The notes: generated by a model not told the origin, from the letters alone. Shown: positions 52,431-61,824, counted from the first letter of the stretch. The stretch: DNA of 64,000 nt from an uncultured Bacteroidia bacterium (GCA_902788095.1 CADAIT010000006.1:1-64000); one strand, 5' to 3'. Translations and numbers: made by a program.

Positions 52431-54803
52431 ATGCAAGAAAAAAACAATACCCAGGTCAATCTGGTTGATATTTTTCTGTTTTTACTGAGTCGCTGGTGGG
52501 TTTTTCTGCTGTGCGTGCTGGTGTGTATGACGGTTGCCTATATTCGCTATTCAAAAAAACCGTTCTATTATCGTGGGACGGCTACGGTTATGATCAAAGA
52601 CCCGGCCGATACCCGATCTTCTACGCTGGGCAACTACAGTAGTATGGTGAACTCGGTCAATGTCACTTATGAAAAGATGCAGTTCCATTCCAAGGAATTG
52701 ATGCGCAGAGTGGTATTGGCCCTGAATGCCGATATAGATTATCTCCAGGATATCAAACTCCGTGACGTGGAACTATATGACCGTTCTCCCGTTCGGATGA
52801 TTCCGGTGCGGAGTGGAGACGATGACCCGGTTTCGTATACTGTACGGGTTTCTCCCCAGGACGGGAACCATATCCTTCTTATGTGGAATGGAATGTCCCG
52901 CAGTGTCTCCTTTGGGGATACGTTGGATTTGGATGGCAGAAGAATGGTGTTTCTCCCGACGCGTACCTATACCAGCTATGCAGGTGGTGAAGTGCATATT
53001 GTCAAAAATAGCGTGATGGGTGCTGTGGGGCGTTATCTTGGAAATTTGCAAACATCACAGTTGTCTACCAGTACCTCTATGCTCTCCATCTCCCTGACCG
53101 ACCGTTCGGCCCAGCGAGCCTGTGATATTGTGAATATGCTGGTAGAGAAGTACAACGAGGAATCCATCCTGGAAAAGAACCGTTCCGCTTTGAATACCGC
53201 CGGCTTCATCAATGAACGAATCATTGCTATCCAGCAGGAGTTGGCCGGAATTGAAAATGATATGGTCCGCTTCAAGCAGGAAGAGAAGATGACCAGCGCC
53301 AACGCTTCTGCCGAAGAGTACTTGAGTGCGGGTCGCTCCTACAACCAGCAGATTGTGCAGATAGAAATGCAGGAGAGACTGGCGGCCTACCTGAAGGATT
53401 ACCTGTACACGGCCTTTCAGCAGTATATTACGGTCCCGGCCAATATCGGTATTACCGAGGCCTCCATCAATGCGGCCATTACTGAGTACAACACCCTTAT
53501 TTTGCAGCGCTCCCGTTTGGTGGAGGCCAGCAGCGAGGCTTCGCCTGTCGTGCGGCAGTTGGAGGATGACATCAAGCCTATGCGCCAGAACATTCTGGAT
53601 CGTATTTCCAATTTTGAGACCTCCCTTTCCTTCAAAAAGGCCGACCTGGCCGAGCAGGAACGGATGGCGCTCATCAATTTTACCGCCATCCCGGCCAAAT
53701 CGCAGGATCTCCTGAACATTGAGCGGCAGCAAAAACTGAAGGAGAATTTGTACGTGTTCCTCTTGAATAAGCGGGAAGAGAACTCCTTGGCTATGACTAT
53801 GGTGGAGGACAATGCCCGGATGATAGACCCGGCCATAAGCACCTATGCGCCGGTTTCGCCCAACCGCAACCGCATCCTTATGCTGGCTTTCCTGATTGGC
53901 ATTATGATTCCTGCGGTGTTCTTTATCATCTACCTCCTCACCGACAACAAGGTGCGCACCCGCAAGGACGTAGAGGAACTGACCACTGTTCCTTTCCTGG
54001 CCGACCTTCCTATGGCCCGGATGAAGAGCAAGAAAAAGCAGGGCGGAAGCAACAAGGACGACGCCAACCTCATTACCACGGCCTATACCAACTCCCAGAC
54101 CAAACTGTTTACGGAGGCTATGCGATTCTTGGGCACCAACCTGGATTTTATGCGCCCGGAAGGCTGCACCCACCCCGTTGTGGCCACCACGTCGTTCAAC
54201 CCCAATGCCGGAAAAACCTTTGTGACGGTGAATACCGCCGCCTGCCTGGCCGACGCCGGCAAGAAAGTAATCCTGCTTGACGGAGACTTTCGCAAACGCA
54301 CCCTTTCCGGCCTGCTGGGGCTCAAGCACGGACGCCGGGGGCTTTCCAACTATATCAGCAAGTCGGATATTCCGCTGGAAGATATCATTGTGCGCAATGC
54401 CATAGAGAATGTAGATTTCATTCCCGCCGGTCACATCCCGCCCAATCCGGCCGAAATGCTGGGACGCAAGTGCTTCGCCGACTTGCTGGAAACCCTTAAG
54501 AGCCAGTATGACTACGTCCTGATTGACGGTGTCCCTGTAATGGCTGTGGCCGATATGCTGGTGCTCCAGAATGTCGTGGATATGAATATGTTTATAATCC
54601 GCTCCGGTAAAATTGACCGGCGCGCTCTGGCTTCCCTGGAGCAGATGTACCAGGAAAAGCGCCTGAAGAACCTGAGTATCGTCCTTAATGGAATTGACCA
54701 GCGCCGGGGCTACGGATATAGTTATGGTTACGGCTACGGCTATGGCTATGGTTACGGTTATGGCTACGGCTATGGTTATGGAGAAGAACAGGAGGAGGTT
54801 TAG
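52431..54803 (+). CDS. Polysaccharide chain-length regulator and tyrosine kinase (Wzc)
   Basis: A 790-residue BY-kinase. A Wzz domain with helices near residues 20-40 and 490-515 frames a long periplasmic coiled-coil region. The cytosolic kinase has the Walker A motif SFNPNAGKT, Walker A' ILLDGDFRKR, and Walker B VLIDGVPV, where the usual TP is replaced by GV. The C-terminus is a run of 12 tyrosines alternating with glycine (one serine), the autophosphorylation tail. It controls chain length and export with Wza. ATG 52431 is preferred over GTG 52425. Confidence 0.94.
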   Translation: MQEKNNTQVNLVDIFLFLLSRWWVFLLCVLVCMTVAYIRYSKKPFYYRGTATVMIKDPADTRSSTLGNYSSMVNSVNVTYEKMQFHSKELMRRVVLALNADIDYLQDIKLRDVELYDRSPVRMIPVRSGDDDPVSYTVRVSPQDGNHILLMWNGMSRSVSFGDTLDLDGRRMVFLPTRTYTSYAGGEVHIVKNSVMGAVGRYLGNLQTSQLSTSTSMLSISLTDRSAQRACDIVNMLVEKYNEESILEKNRSALNTAGFINERIIAIQQELAGIENDMVRFKQEEKMTSANASAEEYLSAGRSYNQQIVQIEMQERLAAYLKDYLYTAFQQYITVPANIGITEASINAAITEYNTLILQRSRLVEASSEASPVVRQLEDDIKPMRQNILDRISNFETSLSFKKADLAEQERMALINFTAIPAKSQDLLNIERQQKLKENLYVFLLNKREENSLAMTMVEDNARMIDPAISTYAPVSPNRNRILMLAFLIGIMIPAVFFIIYLLTDNKVRTRKDVEELTTVPFLADLPMARMKSKKKQGGSNKDDANLITTAYTNSQTKLFTEAMRFLGTNLDFMRPEGCTHPVVATTSFNPNAGKTFVTVNTAACLADAGKKVILLDGDFRKRTLSGLLGLKHGRRGLSNYISKSDIPLEDIIVRNAIENVDFIPAGHIPPNPAEMLGRKCFADLLETLKSQYDYVLIDGVPVMAVADMLVLQNVVDMNMFIIRSGKIDRRALASLEQMYQEKRLKNLSIVLNGIDQRRGYGYSYGYGYGYGYGYGYGYGYGYGEEQEEV
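54708..54783 (+). repeat. Short tandem repeat coding for a Tyr-Gly tail
   Basis: A 6-base unit GGNTAY is repeated about 12 times at the end of wzc. Unit number sets the count of phosphorylatable tyrosines and could change by slippage in steps that keep the frame. Confidence 0.85.
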
Positions 54804-54808
54804 CGACT

Positions 54809-55213
54809 ATGGTAATTGCAGTAGATTTTGATGGCACCATTGTGGAGCATTGTTATCCTGCCATCGGTAAGGAAAAGGAAGGGGCCATCGACACGCTCAA
54901 GCGTCTGGTAAAAGAAGGTAATAAGCTCATTTTATGGACCGTACGTGAAGGAGAGCTTCTGGATGAAGCCGTTGCTTTCTGTCGTTCCCGCGGACTGGAG
55001 TTCTATGCGGTAAACAGCAACTTGCCCCAGAACGAGCTTTTCCTTTCCAGTGCAAAGTCCGTTTCCGGGAAGGTGTTGGCCGACGTTTATATCGATGACC
55101 GCAACCTGGGTGGCATCCCCGACTGGGATACCATTTACGAGCAGATTGCAGACATCCGCGAGCGGAAACACCGTGGAAAGAAAAAGAGTTTCCTGAAACG
55201 CATTCTCGGATAA
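54809..55213 (+). CDS. HAD-like hydrolase (BT0820-type)
   Basis: A 134-residue protein with the HAD motif I DFDGTIVEH near the start, LWTVREGELLDEAV, and VYIDDRNLGGIPDW. This small family is common in Bacteroides polysaccharide clusters. It probably acts on a small phosphate substrate; none is known. Five bp after wzc and overlapping the PqqD-like gene by one base (TAATG). Confidence 0.82.
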   Translation: MVIAVDFDGTIVEHCYPAIGKEKEGAIDTLKRLVKEGNKLILWTVREGELLDEAVAFCRSRGLEFYAVNSNLPQNELFLSSAKSVSGKVLADVYIDDRNLGGIPDWDTIYEQIADIRERKHRGKKKSFLKRILG

Positions 55214-55473
55214 TGAGACTTTCTCCGCTTTGCCGCCTGCATCGTATGAGGGGCCGGTACGTCCTGATGCTTTACCAGGACCGGCCACAGGCCCTGGAGG
55301 TGAACGATAGTTTTGCCTTCCTGTGGAAAAACCTTTCGGGGAAAGACTTCTCCCTTGAAGACGTAAGCGGTTTGTTGGTGGATCATTATGCCCTGGAGCC
55401 TGCGGATGCAGAGGAAGAGGCTCGCAAAATTGTCACTTTATGGGAAGAACAACGATTGATGACAAGCGGTTAA
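55213..55473 (+). CDS. PqqD family protein
   Basis: An 86-residue protein with GRYVLMLYQDRPQALEVNDS, FAFLWKNLSGKDFSLEDVSG and a terminal helix (EEEARKIVTLWEEQRLM), the winged-helix fold of PqqD. PqqD-type domains bind peptide leaders in RiPP pathways, but solo copies also occur in Bacteroidota polysaccharide loci with unknown role. It overlaps the nucleotidyltransferase gene by 34 bases. Confidence 0.8.
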   Translation: MRLSPLCRLHRMRGRYVLMLYQDRPQALEVNDSFAFLWKNLSGKDFSLEDVSGLLVDHYALEPADAEEEARKIVTLWEEQRLMTSG

Positions 55474-56486
55474 CAGCGGTTTTTCTGTCACTTCTTCGCA
55501 GCAGCCTTTGGGACCGCTCCCTTGCCGAGAGGGAGGTCTCGCTTTTTTCAGACTTGTCTTCCGCCGACTGGAACGCTATTTGGGAGATGGCCCGTCGGCA
55601 GAGTGTGAGTGCCTTGGTGGGGGACGCTATCGAAAATCTGCCTGGCACCATTGCTGTTCCGCCGGAACTGGAATATGCCGTCTTCGCCCATACCGACCGG
55701 CTTTCTGCACTCCATCGGCGGCAACAGGCAGCGGTAGAGGAACTTACCGCTCTTTTCTGCAGCGGCGGCCTTACCCCCGTTTATATGAAGGGTTTGGAGG
55801 TGGCACGTCTGTATCCTGTTCCGGAACTGCGTGAATTGGGGGACATAGATGTCTATTTCCCGGAAGATACTTATCGGCAGGCATCGGAGCGGGTCCGGTC
55901 CCATACGGAAGGGGATTTTGTCCGTACTCCCGACGGCAGTCTCCATTTTCAATTTCACGGTTTCGATGTCGATATGCATCGTTCCTTTTTTGACCTTCCT
56001 CTCCGTACGCCTATTCCCGATGTCTTCTCTCCGGAGGCACAGCTCCTGATGTTGAACATCCATATTCTCAAGCACGCCTGCAGCGCCGGGGTCGGGCTTC
56101 GGCAGTTCTGTGATCTGGCCCGGGCCTATTCCGTTCTTCCGTACTCTGAATCTGTTTATCGCGAGATGTGCAGTGAAGCGGGAATTTCCCGTTGGACTCT
56201 CCTTCTCTCTTCCTTTTTGAAGAAGAACCTGGGCGCTTCCAACCTGCCTTTTGCCGATGCCTCGTTCCCGGACCCTTCTCCGCTGGAGAGGATTGTCCGC
56301 CGGGGAGGCAATTTTGGTCACCACAGTACATCCAGGAAGGCCGCACTGGCAGGACGCCCGCTTTTCCGGAAGGCTGACACCTTCCTGCGTCTGCTCTCAT
56401 CCCTTCCTTTTTCCCTTCGCTATGCGCCCCGCACAACTTTCCACTGGTTGTCGTCTTTGGTTCCGGGGCAGTTTACGTGTAAATAA
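55440..56486 (+). CDS. Nucleotidyltransferase family protein (NTP_transf_5-like)
   Basis: A 348-residue protein with TPVYMKGLEVARLYPVPELR, LGDIDVYFP and VDMHRSFFD, the fold and acidic residues of the uncharacterised nucleotidyltransferase family PF14907. Such proteins occur in lasso-peptide clusters and in polysaccharide loci. Coupled to the PqqD-like gene. Last gene of the polysaccharide unit. Confidence 0.8.
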   Translation: MGRTTIDDKRLTAVFLSLLRSSLWDRSLAEREVSLFSDLSSADWNAIWEMARRQSVSALVGDAIENLPGTIAVPPELEYAVFAHTDRLSALHRRQQAAVEELTALFCSGGLTPVYMKGLEVARLYPVPELRELGDIDVYFPEDTYRQASERVRSHTEGDFVRTPDGSLHFQFHGFDVDMHRSFFDLPLRTPIPDVFSPEAQLLMLNIHILKHACSAGVGLRQFCDLARAYSVLPYSESVYREMCSEAGISRWTLLLSSFLKKNLGASNLPFADASFPDPSPLERIVRRGGNFGHHSTSRKAALAGRPLFRKADTFLRLLSSLPFSLRYAPRTTFHWLSSLVPGQFTCK

Positions 56487-56523
56487 TAATGGGATTTTGG
56501 TCCATTTCGGACAATAAGAATAA

Positions 56524-56531
56524 TATTTTTG
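56524..56531 (+). promoter_or_regulatory. Possible promoter (distal) before the small peptide gene
   Basis: TATTTTTG in the AT-rich gap 56487-56706. A second candidate follows at 56612. Confidence 0.35.
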
Positions 56532-56611
56532 TAAAAAAAAATTCCCCTTAAAAATACTTAACTTTTTTTAATTTAAGATGAAAATCAGCAGATTATCACC
56601 TTGATTGTGCT

Positions 56612-56619
56612 TAAATTTG
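56612..56619 (+). promoter_or_regulatory. Possible promoter of the small peptide-fimbrillin operon
   Basis: TAAATTTG fits TAnnTTTG, 88 bases before the ATG at 56707. The gap otherwise shows only AT-rich sequence. Confidence 0.45.
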
Positions 56620-56706
56620 CGGTTTTCATTTTAATTTGATAGTCTCAAAATAAATCTTCATATTTGTAGGAATTTTTCAGGCCTATAAGAAGATAAACGA
56701 AAATTA

Positions 56707-56895
56707 ATGAAAAACAAGAAACAGATATTTGAATCTCCTCGCGTGCTCTCGCGTATAGATGTTGAAATGGAGTCCAATATCCTGGCCGCTTCGGTTGCAA
56801 ATACAATGACCGTGGAAACCACCGGTCAGGAGGTTGTCACTTATGGTAGTTTTGATAGTGGGGTCGATACGGGTTTTAATCACGAATGGAAATGA
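56707..56895 (+). CDS. Small leader-like protein
   Basis: A 62-residue protein (KKQIFESPRVLSRIDVEMES...TTGQEVVTYGS) without signal peptide. It is of the type of short Bacteroidota proteins with an E-x-P-x-V core found beside fimbrillin and polysaccharide genes; function unknown. Being 220 bp after a PqqD/nucleotidyltransferase pair, it could be a peptide substrate, but no modifying enzyme is present. It overlaps the fimbrillin start as ATGA. Confidence 0.6.
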   Translation: MKNKKQIFESPRVLSRIDVEMESNILAASVANTMTVETTGQEVVTYGSFDSGVDTGFNHEWK

Positions 56896-57971
56896 GAAAT
56901 ATGAGAGGTAGCGTTCGCCCCTTTATTGCACTGATACTTGCAAGTTCACTTTTTGGAGCTTGTTCCAAGAGCCCCTTTTCCTTCCTCTCCGGCAAGGATA
57001 TCGTTTTTACCGCCGAGACCCAGGTGGAGGAGACCAAGGTGGCTTATTCCGGCCAGACGGAGGGTAATTTCGAGCGTATAGACTGGAAAGATGGTGACAG
57101 AATCCGTGTTTTCAGCAATAAGGCCCTTACCTGGAAGCGGGACGGTAGTGCCGGTAATCCGCAGGCAACATATGTTATCAAAGGTAACACAGTCGCAGCC
57201 GATGGTCGCTTTAGCCGGGCTAACGTGAGCGTGGTGAATTCCCAGGACGAAGGTGGATTGCAGTGGGATGAAACTGCTGACGATCATATTTTTATGGCTC
57301 TGTATCCGGACCAGATGCCGTCCGGTGCATCCTCGTTTGTCTACGGCCCTGCAGGTAATCGTTTCCCCTGTTCTTTCAATACCGTGCAGCCCCATTCACA
57401 GAGCGGTACGTCTGATATGTCCTATGCATACCTCTTTGCACGGACAAAAGTCAACAGAGCCCAAACAAGAGAGGTGAAGCTTTCTTTCTATCCTCTTTTC
57501 ACAGCCTTCGAGTTCCAACTGGTAGACGGAGAGAACAATAATCCTACGTGGAACCTGAAAAAACTGGAACTCATCTCCAACAAATCCATTTGCGGCAAGG
57601 AAAAGTGGCTGGCGATGTATCAATACGACCATTTGGATTGGTCGTATGACGATACAGCGGAAGGTCATAATTCGGTGATGGTGGATAACATCAATGCCAC
57701 TCTTCCTACAAATACATCCAATCCCAAGTTCATTCAGTTTTTCGGCGGAATGAATACGGATGTAGAACACCAGTTGACACTCAAGCTTACTTTCGAAGAC
57801 GGTGTCGTCCGCACTTTGGATCTTCAACAGGACGGGCAATGGATTCCATATCCGCGTGGCAAGAAGGCCGTTTTTAAGGTCCTGGTGAAGAACAGGAGCA
57901 TGTCATTCACCTATTCCTGTCAGGCCATTGATCTGGCACACGAAGATGCCACCAACAAAATTACCTGGTAA
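56892..57971 (+). CDS. Fimbrillin family lipoprotein
   Basis: A 359-residue lipoprotein (lipobox LFGACSKS). The next part, FTAETQVEETKVAYSGQTEG and IDWKDGDRIRVFSN, is the typical opening of Bacteroidota fimbrillin-like (Mfa-like) domains. YPLFTAFEFQL lies in the second half. Probably a surface fimbrial or adhesin subunit. Start at ATG 56892 chosen for the coupled overlap; ATG 56886 is possible. Confidence 0.75.
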   Translation: MRNMRGSVRPFIALILASSLFGACSKSPFSFLSGKDIVFTAETQVEETKVAYSGQTEGNFERIDWKDGDRIRVFSNKALTWKRDGSAGNPQATYVIKGNTVAADGRFSRANVSVVNSQDEGGLQWDETADDHIFMALYPDQMPSGASSFVYGPAGNRFPCSFNTVQPHSQSGTSDMSYAYLFARTKVNRAQTREVKLSFYPLFTAFEFQLVDGENNNPTWNLKKLELISNKSICGKEKWLAMYQYDHLDWSYDDTAEGHNSVMVDNINATLPTNTSNPKFIQFFGGMNTDVEHQLTLKLTFEDGVVRTLDLQQDGQWIPYPRGKKAVFKVLVKNRSMSFTYSCQAIDLAHEDATNKITW

Positions 57972-57974
57972 AGT

Positions 57975-60773
57975 ATGAAAAACAAATTGATAAGAATATT
58001 GCCCCTTGTCTTGCTGGCGGCAGGCTGTACCCGTGAGATGATGGACCCGCTGGCCGAAAACCGGAGTCACGCAGTAGATTTCCAGTTTTCTACGCATTAT
58101 ACTCAGGAAGGGCTTCTTACCAAAGCCTCCGACAATCTGTTCGACACCTCTGCCACCAAGACGGTCTTCAGCGGAAAGGATCAGAACGGACAGGATGTTA
58201 CGTCCTCCTCGACGAAGGAACGCATAGATTGGGAGGTTGGAGATAAGGTGGATTTGATGGTTTATAAGGGGAATCAAGAGTATAAACATACTTACGAGAT
58301 CAAGGCTTTCAAAACAGAAGGAAACCTGGAATCGCAATCTACTTCCGTTTCCTCCGATGAGTCATTTACCTTCAAAGGAGGCGGTGACTATTATTTCTTT
58401 GCCACCTACCCGTCCCGCAGTATCGGAAAGGCACTCAAGAAAGGGGACGGATACGATTACGGGCTCTGGAAAAATAGTTCGACGTCTGCCGGTTTCGGCC
58501 TGCATATGCCGAATAATCTCACCTGCAGCATCACCGAAAAGAACGGACGCTATGTAGTGATGGACGATATGGACTATGCCGTGATGACAGCCGGAAAATT
58601 CGTTTCCAATATGACTTCCCCGCAGTCCATTGAGATGGAACTCACGCCGTTCTTCAATGCTTATCAGCTTATCCTCACCAATACGGAGGCTACTGCCAGT
58701 TATAAATTGGAGAAGCTTACGATTTCTTGCACTGATGGTTACTTGCGTACCCAGGATGGAGCAGATAAACGTATGCCTTCCACCATCCGTTTCAGTGGTG
58801 GAAAGGTTGAGACGATAGGGAATGACGGTTATAATAATGGAATCAAAACTATCACGTACGATTTCAGGCAGGTTTCCGGCTTTTCCCAGGGCATTCCTTT
58901 CAACAAACCCCTGGACATTACTCTCCTGGCGCTCCCCCTTGCCCAAAAGGGACTTTCTTTTACCTTTACTTTCAACGGAGGTGTTACGCGTACTCTTGAA
59001 TTGGATCAGAACTTTACCTTGAGACCCTCGCACAAGATGCGCATCTACAATATTGGCCACGAAAACGAAGAATGGATTTACGTGCTGGAAGTTACCCCGG
59101 GGCCTATTATGAACCCGGGAGCTGCCTCCACCACCTATAGTGTCCGAAGTTATAAATTCTACGTAGATGGAAATGGAACCCGTCACGAGAAGCCGGTAGC
59201 CTGGAAGACGCAGATTAACCTGGGCAGCCGCACCAACGAAAATCAGACAGACTGGCGGGATATTACAAATGCTTCCTATACACCAGACAATGATCGCTTG
59301 CCTGGTGGTTGGGTCAGATTTCCCGTTACGTCTGATGGTTCGGGAAGGACCCTTTCCTCAGGAGACTGGGAAAGCAGAACGGTGAATGCAAGCAGTAAAA
59401 TCATTGAAATTACTTCAGACGACCCTGATTCATATCATCAGAAGTCTATGGGGGCTCGCCTGCATCCCAGTGGTATCAACAATTTATTCTCAAAGGATAA
59501 TGCCATCGATCTGTCTATGTATGATATAACTGGGATGGCCGTCGCGAATAGAAGCACTGCAAATTGCTATGTCGTTAAAGGTGCAGGTTGGTACAAAATA
59601 CCTTTGGTTTATGGTAACGGTATAAAGAACGGAGCATCAAATGTTTCGGGTAATGCTTCATTCAAGGATCATAATGGGAATACGATTACCCAGGCTTGGA
59701 TTAAGGATCAGACAGGTATTTCTAATCTGACAGGAACGTTGGTCTGGACTGATTTCTGGGACACAGAACATAATCACGGTATCGTCTGTGATGTGCAGGT
59801 TCAGGATAATTTCCTTTTGTTCCGTATACCACAGGAGTCTATTCGTCCCGGCAACTCTGTTATCGCTGTTAAGGGGAATGGTATGATTCTTTGGAGCTGG
59901 CATATCTGGGTTACGGATCAGGAGATTACTGCTGATGCGAATGGCTATATGACAGCTAACATCGGTTGGGTGGATATGAGTACAGGTTCTGGTTCTTATC
60001 ACCCGGCTCGCGCCGAGATGCTCCGTGTGGTCCAGTATGAAAGCAATAAAACGGCTGATTTTTCTATTCAGCAGAAGGGCCATGATTTTTACACGAATAA
60101 ACAATTCCGGTACGGAAAATATACCTATTTCCAGTGGGGAAGAAAGGACCCGATTATTGCATCTAAATCCCGGGGAGAGGCGGTAAACAATCCTGTTTGG
60201 GGACCAAATGGTGGTGATCCTTTAATCACCGATACGGGTAGTATGCTAACTGGACCTGGGGGCAATCCTAAATTCTATACAACATTCTCGGAAGTAAAGG
60301 AATCCATCCTTAATCCTATGACTATGCACCTCTCTAATAGCGGTAACCTTTTCCCCGGAGGATGGAGTCAAAATAGCAAGACTTTGTATGACCCTTCCCC
60401 TTTAGGTTTCCGAGTGATGCCCGATGGAACTGATTTTTTCGCCAAATATCGTAACAAAGAAAATTCGATTTATCTAAATGCATACGATAATAACTGGTAT
60501 CCTGGTGGCTATTTGTCTGACGGATTCTTCCTATCGGCCTGTGGCTACCGCAATGGACGCTCAGATGGTGGCGCCAATCAACCTTCTGCTTTGGTTGCAC
60601 CTGCCGGCGTCAATAACGACCGGAGTCTATCCAGAGCTACAATCTGGACCGCCCAGGGCCCCATCATCATTCGTTTCAGTTATGGGTATCTAATATTGAA
60701 TGATGGAAATTCTGGAGGATCAGATGCAGAATGGGCAAACGCCCATGCCATCCGTCCGATTCGTGATAACTAG
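57975..60773 (+). CDS. Large fimbrillin-family surface lipoprotein
   Basis: A 932-residue lipoprotein (lipobox LAAGCTRE). Residues 30-370 form a fimbrillin-like module (TKTVFSG...ERIDWEVGDKVDLMVYKG). The middle region has Ig-like or beta-rich sequence (AWKTQINLGS, WVTDQEITADANGYM). The C-terminal 190 residues include YFQWGRKDP, LYDPSPLGFRVMP and SACGYRNGRS, as in FISUMP-type domains. Likely a cell-surface adhesin. Three bp after the previous fimbrillin gene. Confidence 0.75.
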   Translation: MKNKLIRILPLVLLAAGCTREMMDPLAENRSHAVDFQFSTHYTQEGLLTKASDNLFDTSATKTVFSGKDQNGQDVTSSSTKERIDWEVGDKVDLMVYKGNQEYKHTYEIKAFKTEGNLESQSTSVSSDESFTFKGGGDYYFFATYPSRSIGKALKKGDGYDYGLWKNSSTSAGFGLHMPNNLTCSITEKNGRYVVMDDMDYAVMTAGKFVSNMTSPQSIEMELTPFFNAYQLILTNTEATASYKLEKLTISCTDGYLRTQDGADKRMPSTIRFSGGKVETIGNDGYNNGIKTITYDFRQVSGFSQGIPFNKPLDITLLALPLAQKGLSFTFTFNGGVTRTLELDQNFTLRPSHKMRIYNIGHENEEWIYVLEVTPGPIMNPGAASTTYSVRSYKFYVDGNGTRHEKPVAWKTQINLGSRTNENQTDWRDITNASYTPDNDRLPGGWVRFPVTSDGSGRTLSSGDWESRTVNASSKIIEITSDDPDSYHQKSMGARLHPSGINNLFSKDNAIDLSMYDITGMAVANRSTANCYVVKGAGWYKIPLVYGNGIKNGASNVSGNASFKDHNGNTITQAWIKDQTGISNLTGTLVWTDFWDTEHNHGIVCDVQVQDNFLLFRIPQESIRPGNSVIAVKGNGMILWSWHIWVTDQEITADANGYMTANIGWVDMSTGSGSYHPARAEMLRVVQYESNKTADFSIQQKGHDFYTNKQFRYGKYTYFQWGRKDPIIASKSRGEAVNNPVWGPNGGDPLITDTGSMLTGPGGNPKFYTTFSEVKESILNPMTMHLSNSGNLFPGGWSQNSKTLYDPSPLGFRVMPDGTDFFAKYRNKENSIYLNAYDNNWYPGGYLSDGFFLSACGYRNGRSDGGANQPSALVAPAGVNNDRSLSRATIWTAQGPIIIRFSYGYLILNDGNSGGSDAEWANAHAIRPIRDN

Positions 60774-60795
60774 TTTGTCCTGAACATCAATAGGG

Positions 60796-60825
60796 GGAGG
60801 TGACCAAAGTCACCTCCTTTTTTTT
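60796..60825 (+). terminator. Terminator of the fimbrillin operon
   Basis: GGAGGTGAC pairs with GTCACCTCC around CAAA, followed by eight T. Confidence 0.92.
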
Positions 60826-60928
60826 GGCCCATACTTAAGCCGCCCGAGCAACCGGAGGCGGGGTTCCGTGTCCGTGTGCAATTATCAGGGATTATTGTTA
60901 TCTTTATAAGGTTATAGAGATAAGGATC

Positions 60929-61195
60929 ATGAAAAGCTTTGTAAATAATTTTCTGACGACGGCCCTTGCAGGGCTTGTCCTTGTGCTATCTTCCTGCGAT
61001 AAAGATGCCTATGTAGGCGATCCGCAGTCGTGGACGGCCGCGAAGTTGTGCTTTCCGGGAGGGTTACCTTCCCCAAATACATTGGATAGTCTCGACCATC
61101 AGCTTTATCGATTCCGACGGTCAGATACACCTCGAAGAATCTGGCCTTGCACTTATTCCCGGCGTAGATGACTTTATGCCGGTGTAGTTGCTAAT
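60929..61195 (+). pseudogene. Decayed lipoprotein gene
   Basis: The start MKSFVNNFLTTALAGLVLVL followed by SSCDKDAYVG is a good lipoprotein signal, but the frame degrades after about 40 codons. A second frame then reads SFIDSDGQIHLEESGLALIP to a stop at about 61195. This suggests a frameshifted or truncated surface lipoprotein. The rest of 60826-61273 shows only a promoter box near its end. Confidence 0.45.
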
Positions 61196-61252
61196 AGGAA
61201 AGGGTTTAGGACCTTTCTTTGTTCTTCGCTTGGAAAACATAAGAATATTTCT

Positions 61253-61260
61253 TATGTTTG
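61253..61260 (+). promoter_or_regulatory. Promoter of the ParDE module
   Basis: TATGTTTG with TTG at 61230-61232 at the expected spacing, 19 bases before the ATG at 61280. Confidence 0.6.
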
Positions 61261-61279
61261 CGGTGTAATAGTTATGCTT

Positions 61280-61528
61280 ATGAAAACGACAACCGTAGCA
61301 TTAGGTCCCCATTTCGACGAATTCATCCAGGCCAGCGTACTTGGAGGAAGATATACAAATGCCAGCGAAGTCATCCGTGCCGGCCTCCGCAAACTGGAAG
61401 AAGATGAACGTAAGATAGCGGCGCTCCGTTCTGCCATTGAGGAGGGTGAGGCTAGCGGATATGTGGAAGACTTTGATTTTGAGGCTCATTTGCAGGAGTT
61501 GAGTAGCAGGGGGAGGAACAATGGCTAA
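61280..61528 (+). CDS. ParD-like antitoxin
   Basis: An 82-residue protein starting MKTTTVALGPHFDEFIQASV, then GGRYTNASEVIRAGLRKLEE, a ribbon-helix-helix DNA-binding domain, followed by an acidic C-terminus that would wrap the toxin. It likely represses its own operon together with the toxin. ATG 61280 preferred over 61274. It overlaps the toxin gene by 8 bases. Confidence 0.9.
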   Translation: MKTTTVALGPHFDEFIQASVLGGRYTNASEVIRAGLRKLEEDERKIAALRSAIEEGEASGYVEDFDFEAHLQELSSRGRNNG

Positions 61529-61817
61529 GTATCATATTTCCAGGAAAGCAATTGCAGACCTGGATAGTATTTGGGAGTATACCGCCAAAGAGTGGTCAGA
61601 ACAGCAGGCTTCGGAATACTATCGTCAGTTATATTTCTCTATACAAAACCTTTCCGGCCTTCCTAGTTTTCTCGCAAGAAACTATAGCGAGATTAAAGAG
61701 GGACTTTTGGGTTATAGAGTCGGCCATCATATCATCTTCTTCAAAAAGCATGACGATGGTTCAGTCTGGGTAGACCGCGTTCTGCACGAAAAGATGGATT
61801 ATCAGAGGCATCTTTAG
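61521..61817 (+). CDS. ParE/RelE superfamily toxin
   Basis: A 98-residue protein with YHISRKAIADLDSIWEYTAK, LPSFLARNYSEIKEGLLGYR, HHIIFFKKH and VDRVLHEKMDYQRHL, the full ParE pattern. ParE toxins poison DNA gyrase. With the antitoxin it forms a type II module that looks intact. A terminator follows. Confidence 0.92.
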   Translation: MAKYHISRKAIADLDSIWEYTAKEWSEQQASEYYRQLYFSIQNLSGLPSFLARNYSEIKEGLLGYRVGHHIIFFKKHDDGSVWVDRVLHEKMDYQRHL

Positions 61818-61824
61818 AATGAAA

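Noticed and set aside
53055-54434. 459-codon open frame on the minus strand
   Set aside because: Antisense shadow of the Wzc gene.
54708-54783. CRISPR or intergenic satellite
   Set aside because: It is an in-frame coding repeat at the end of wzc.
60927-61130. 67-codon minus-strand frame
   Set aside because: Opposite a clear lipoprotein signal peptide on the plus strand and lacking any family feature.
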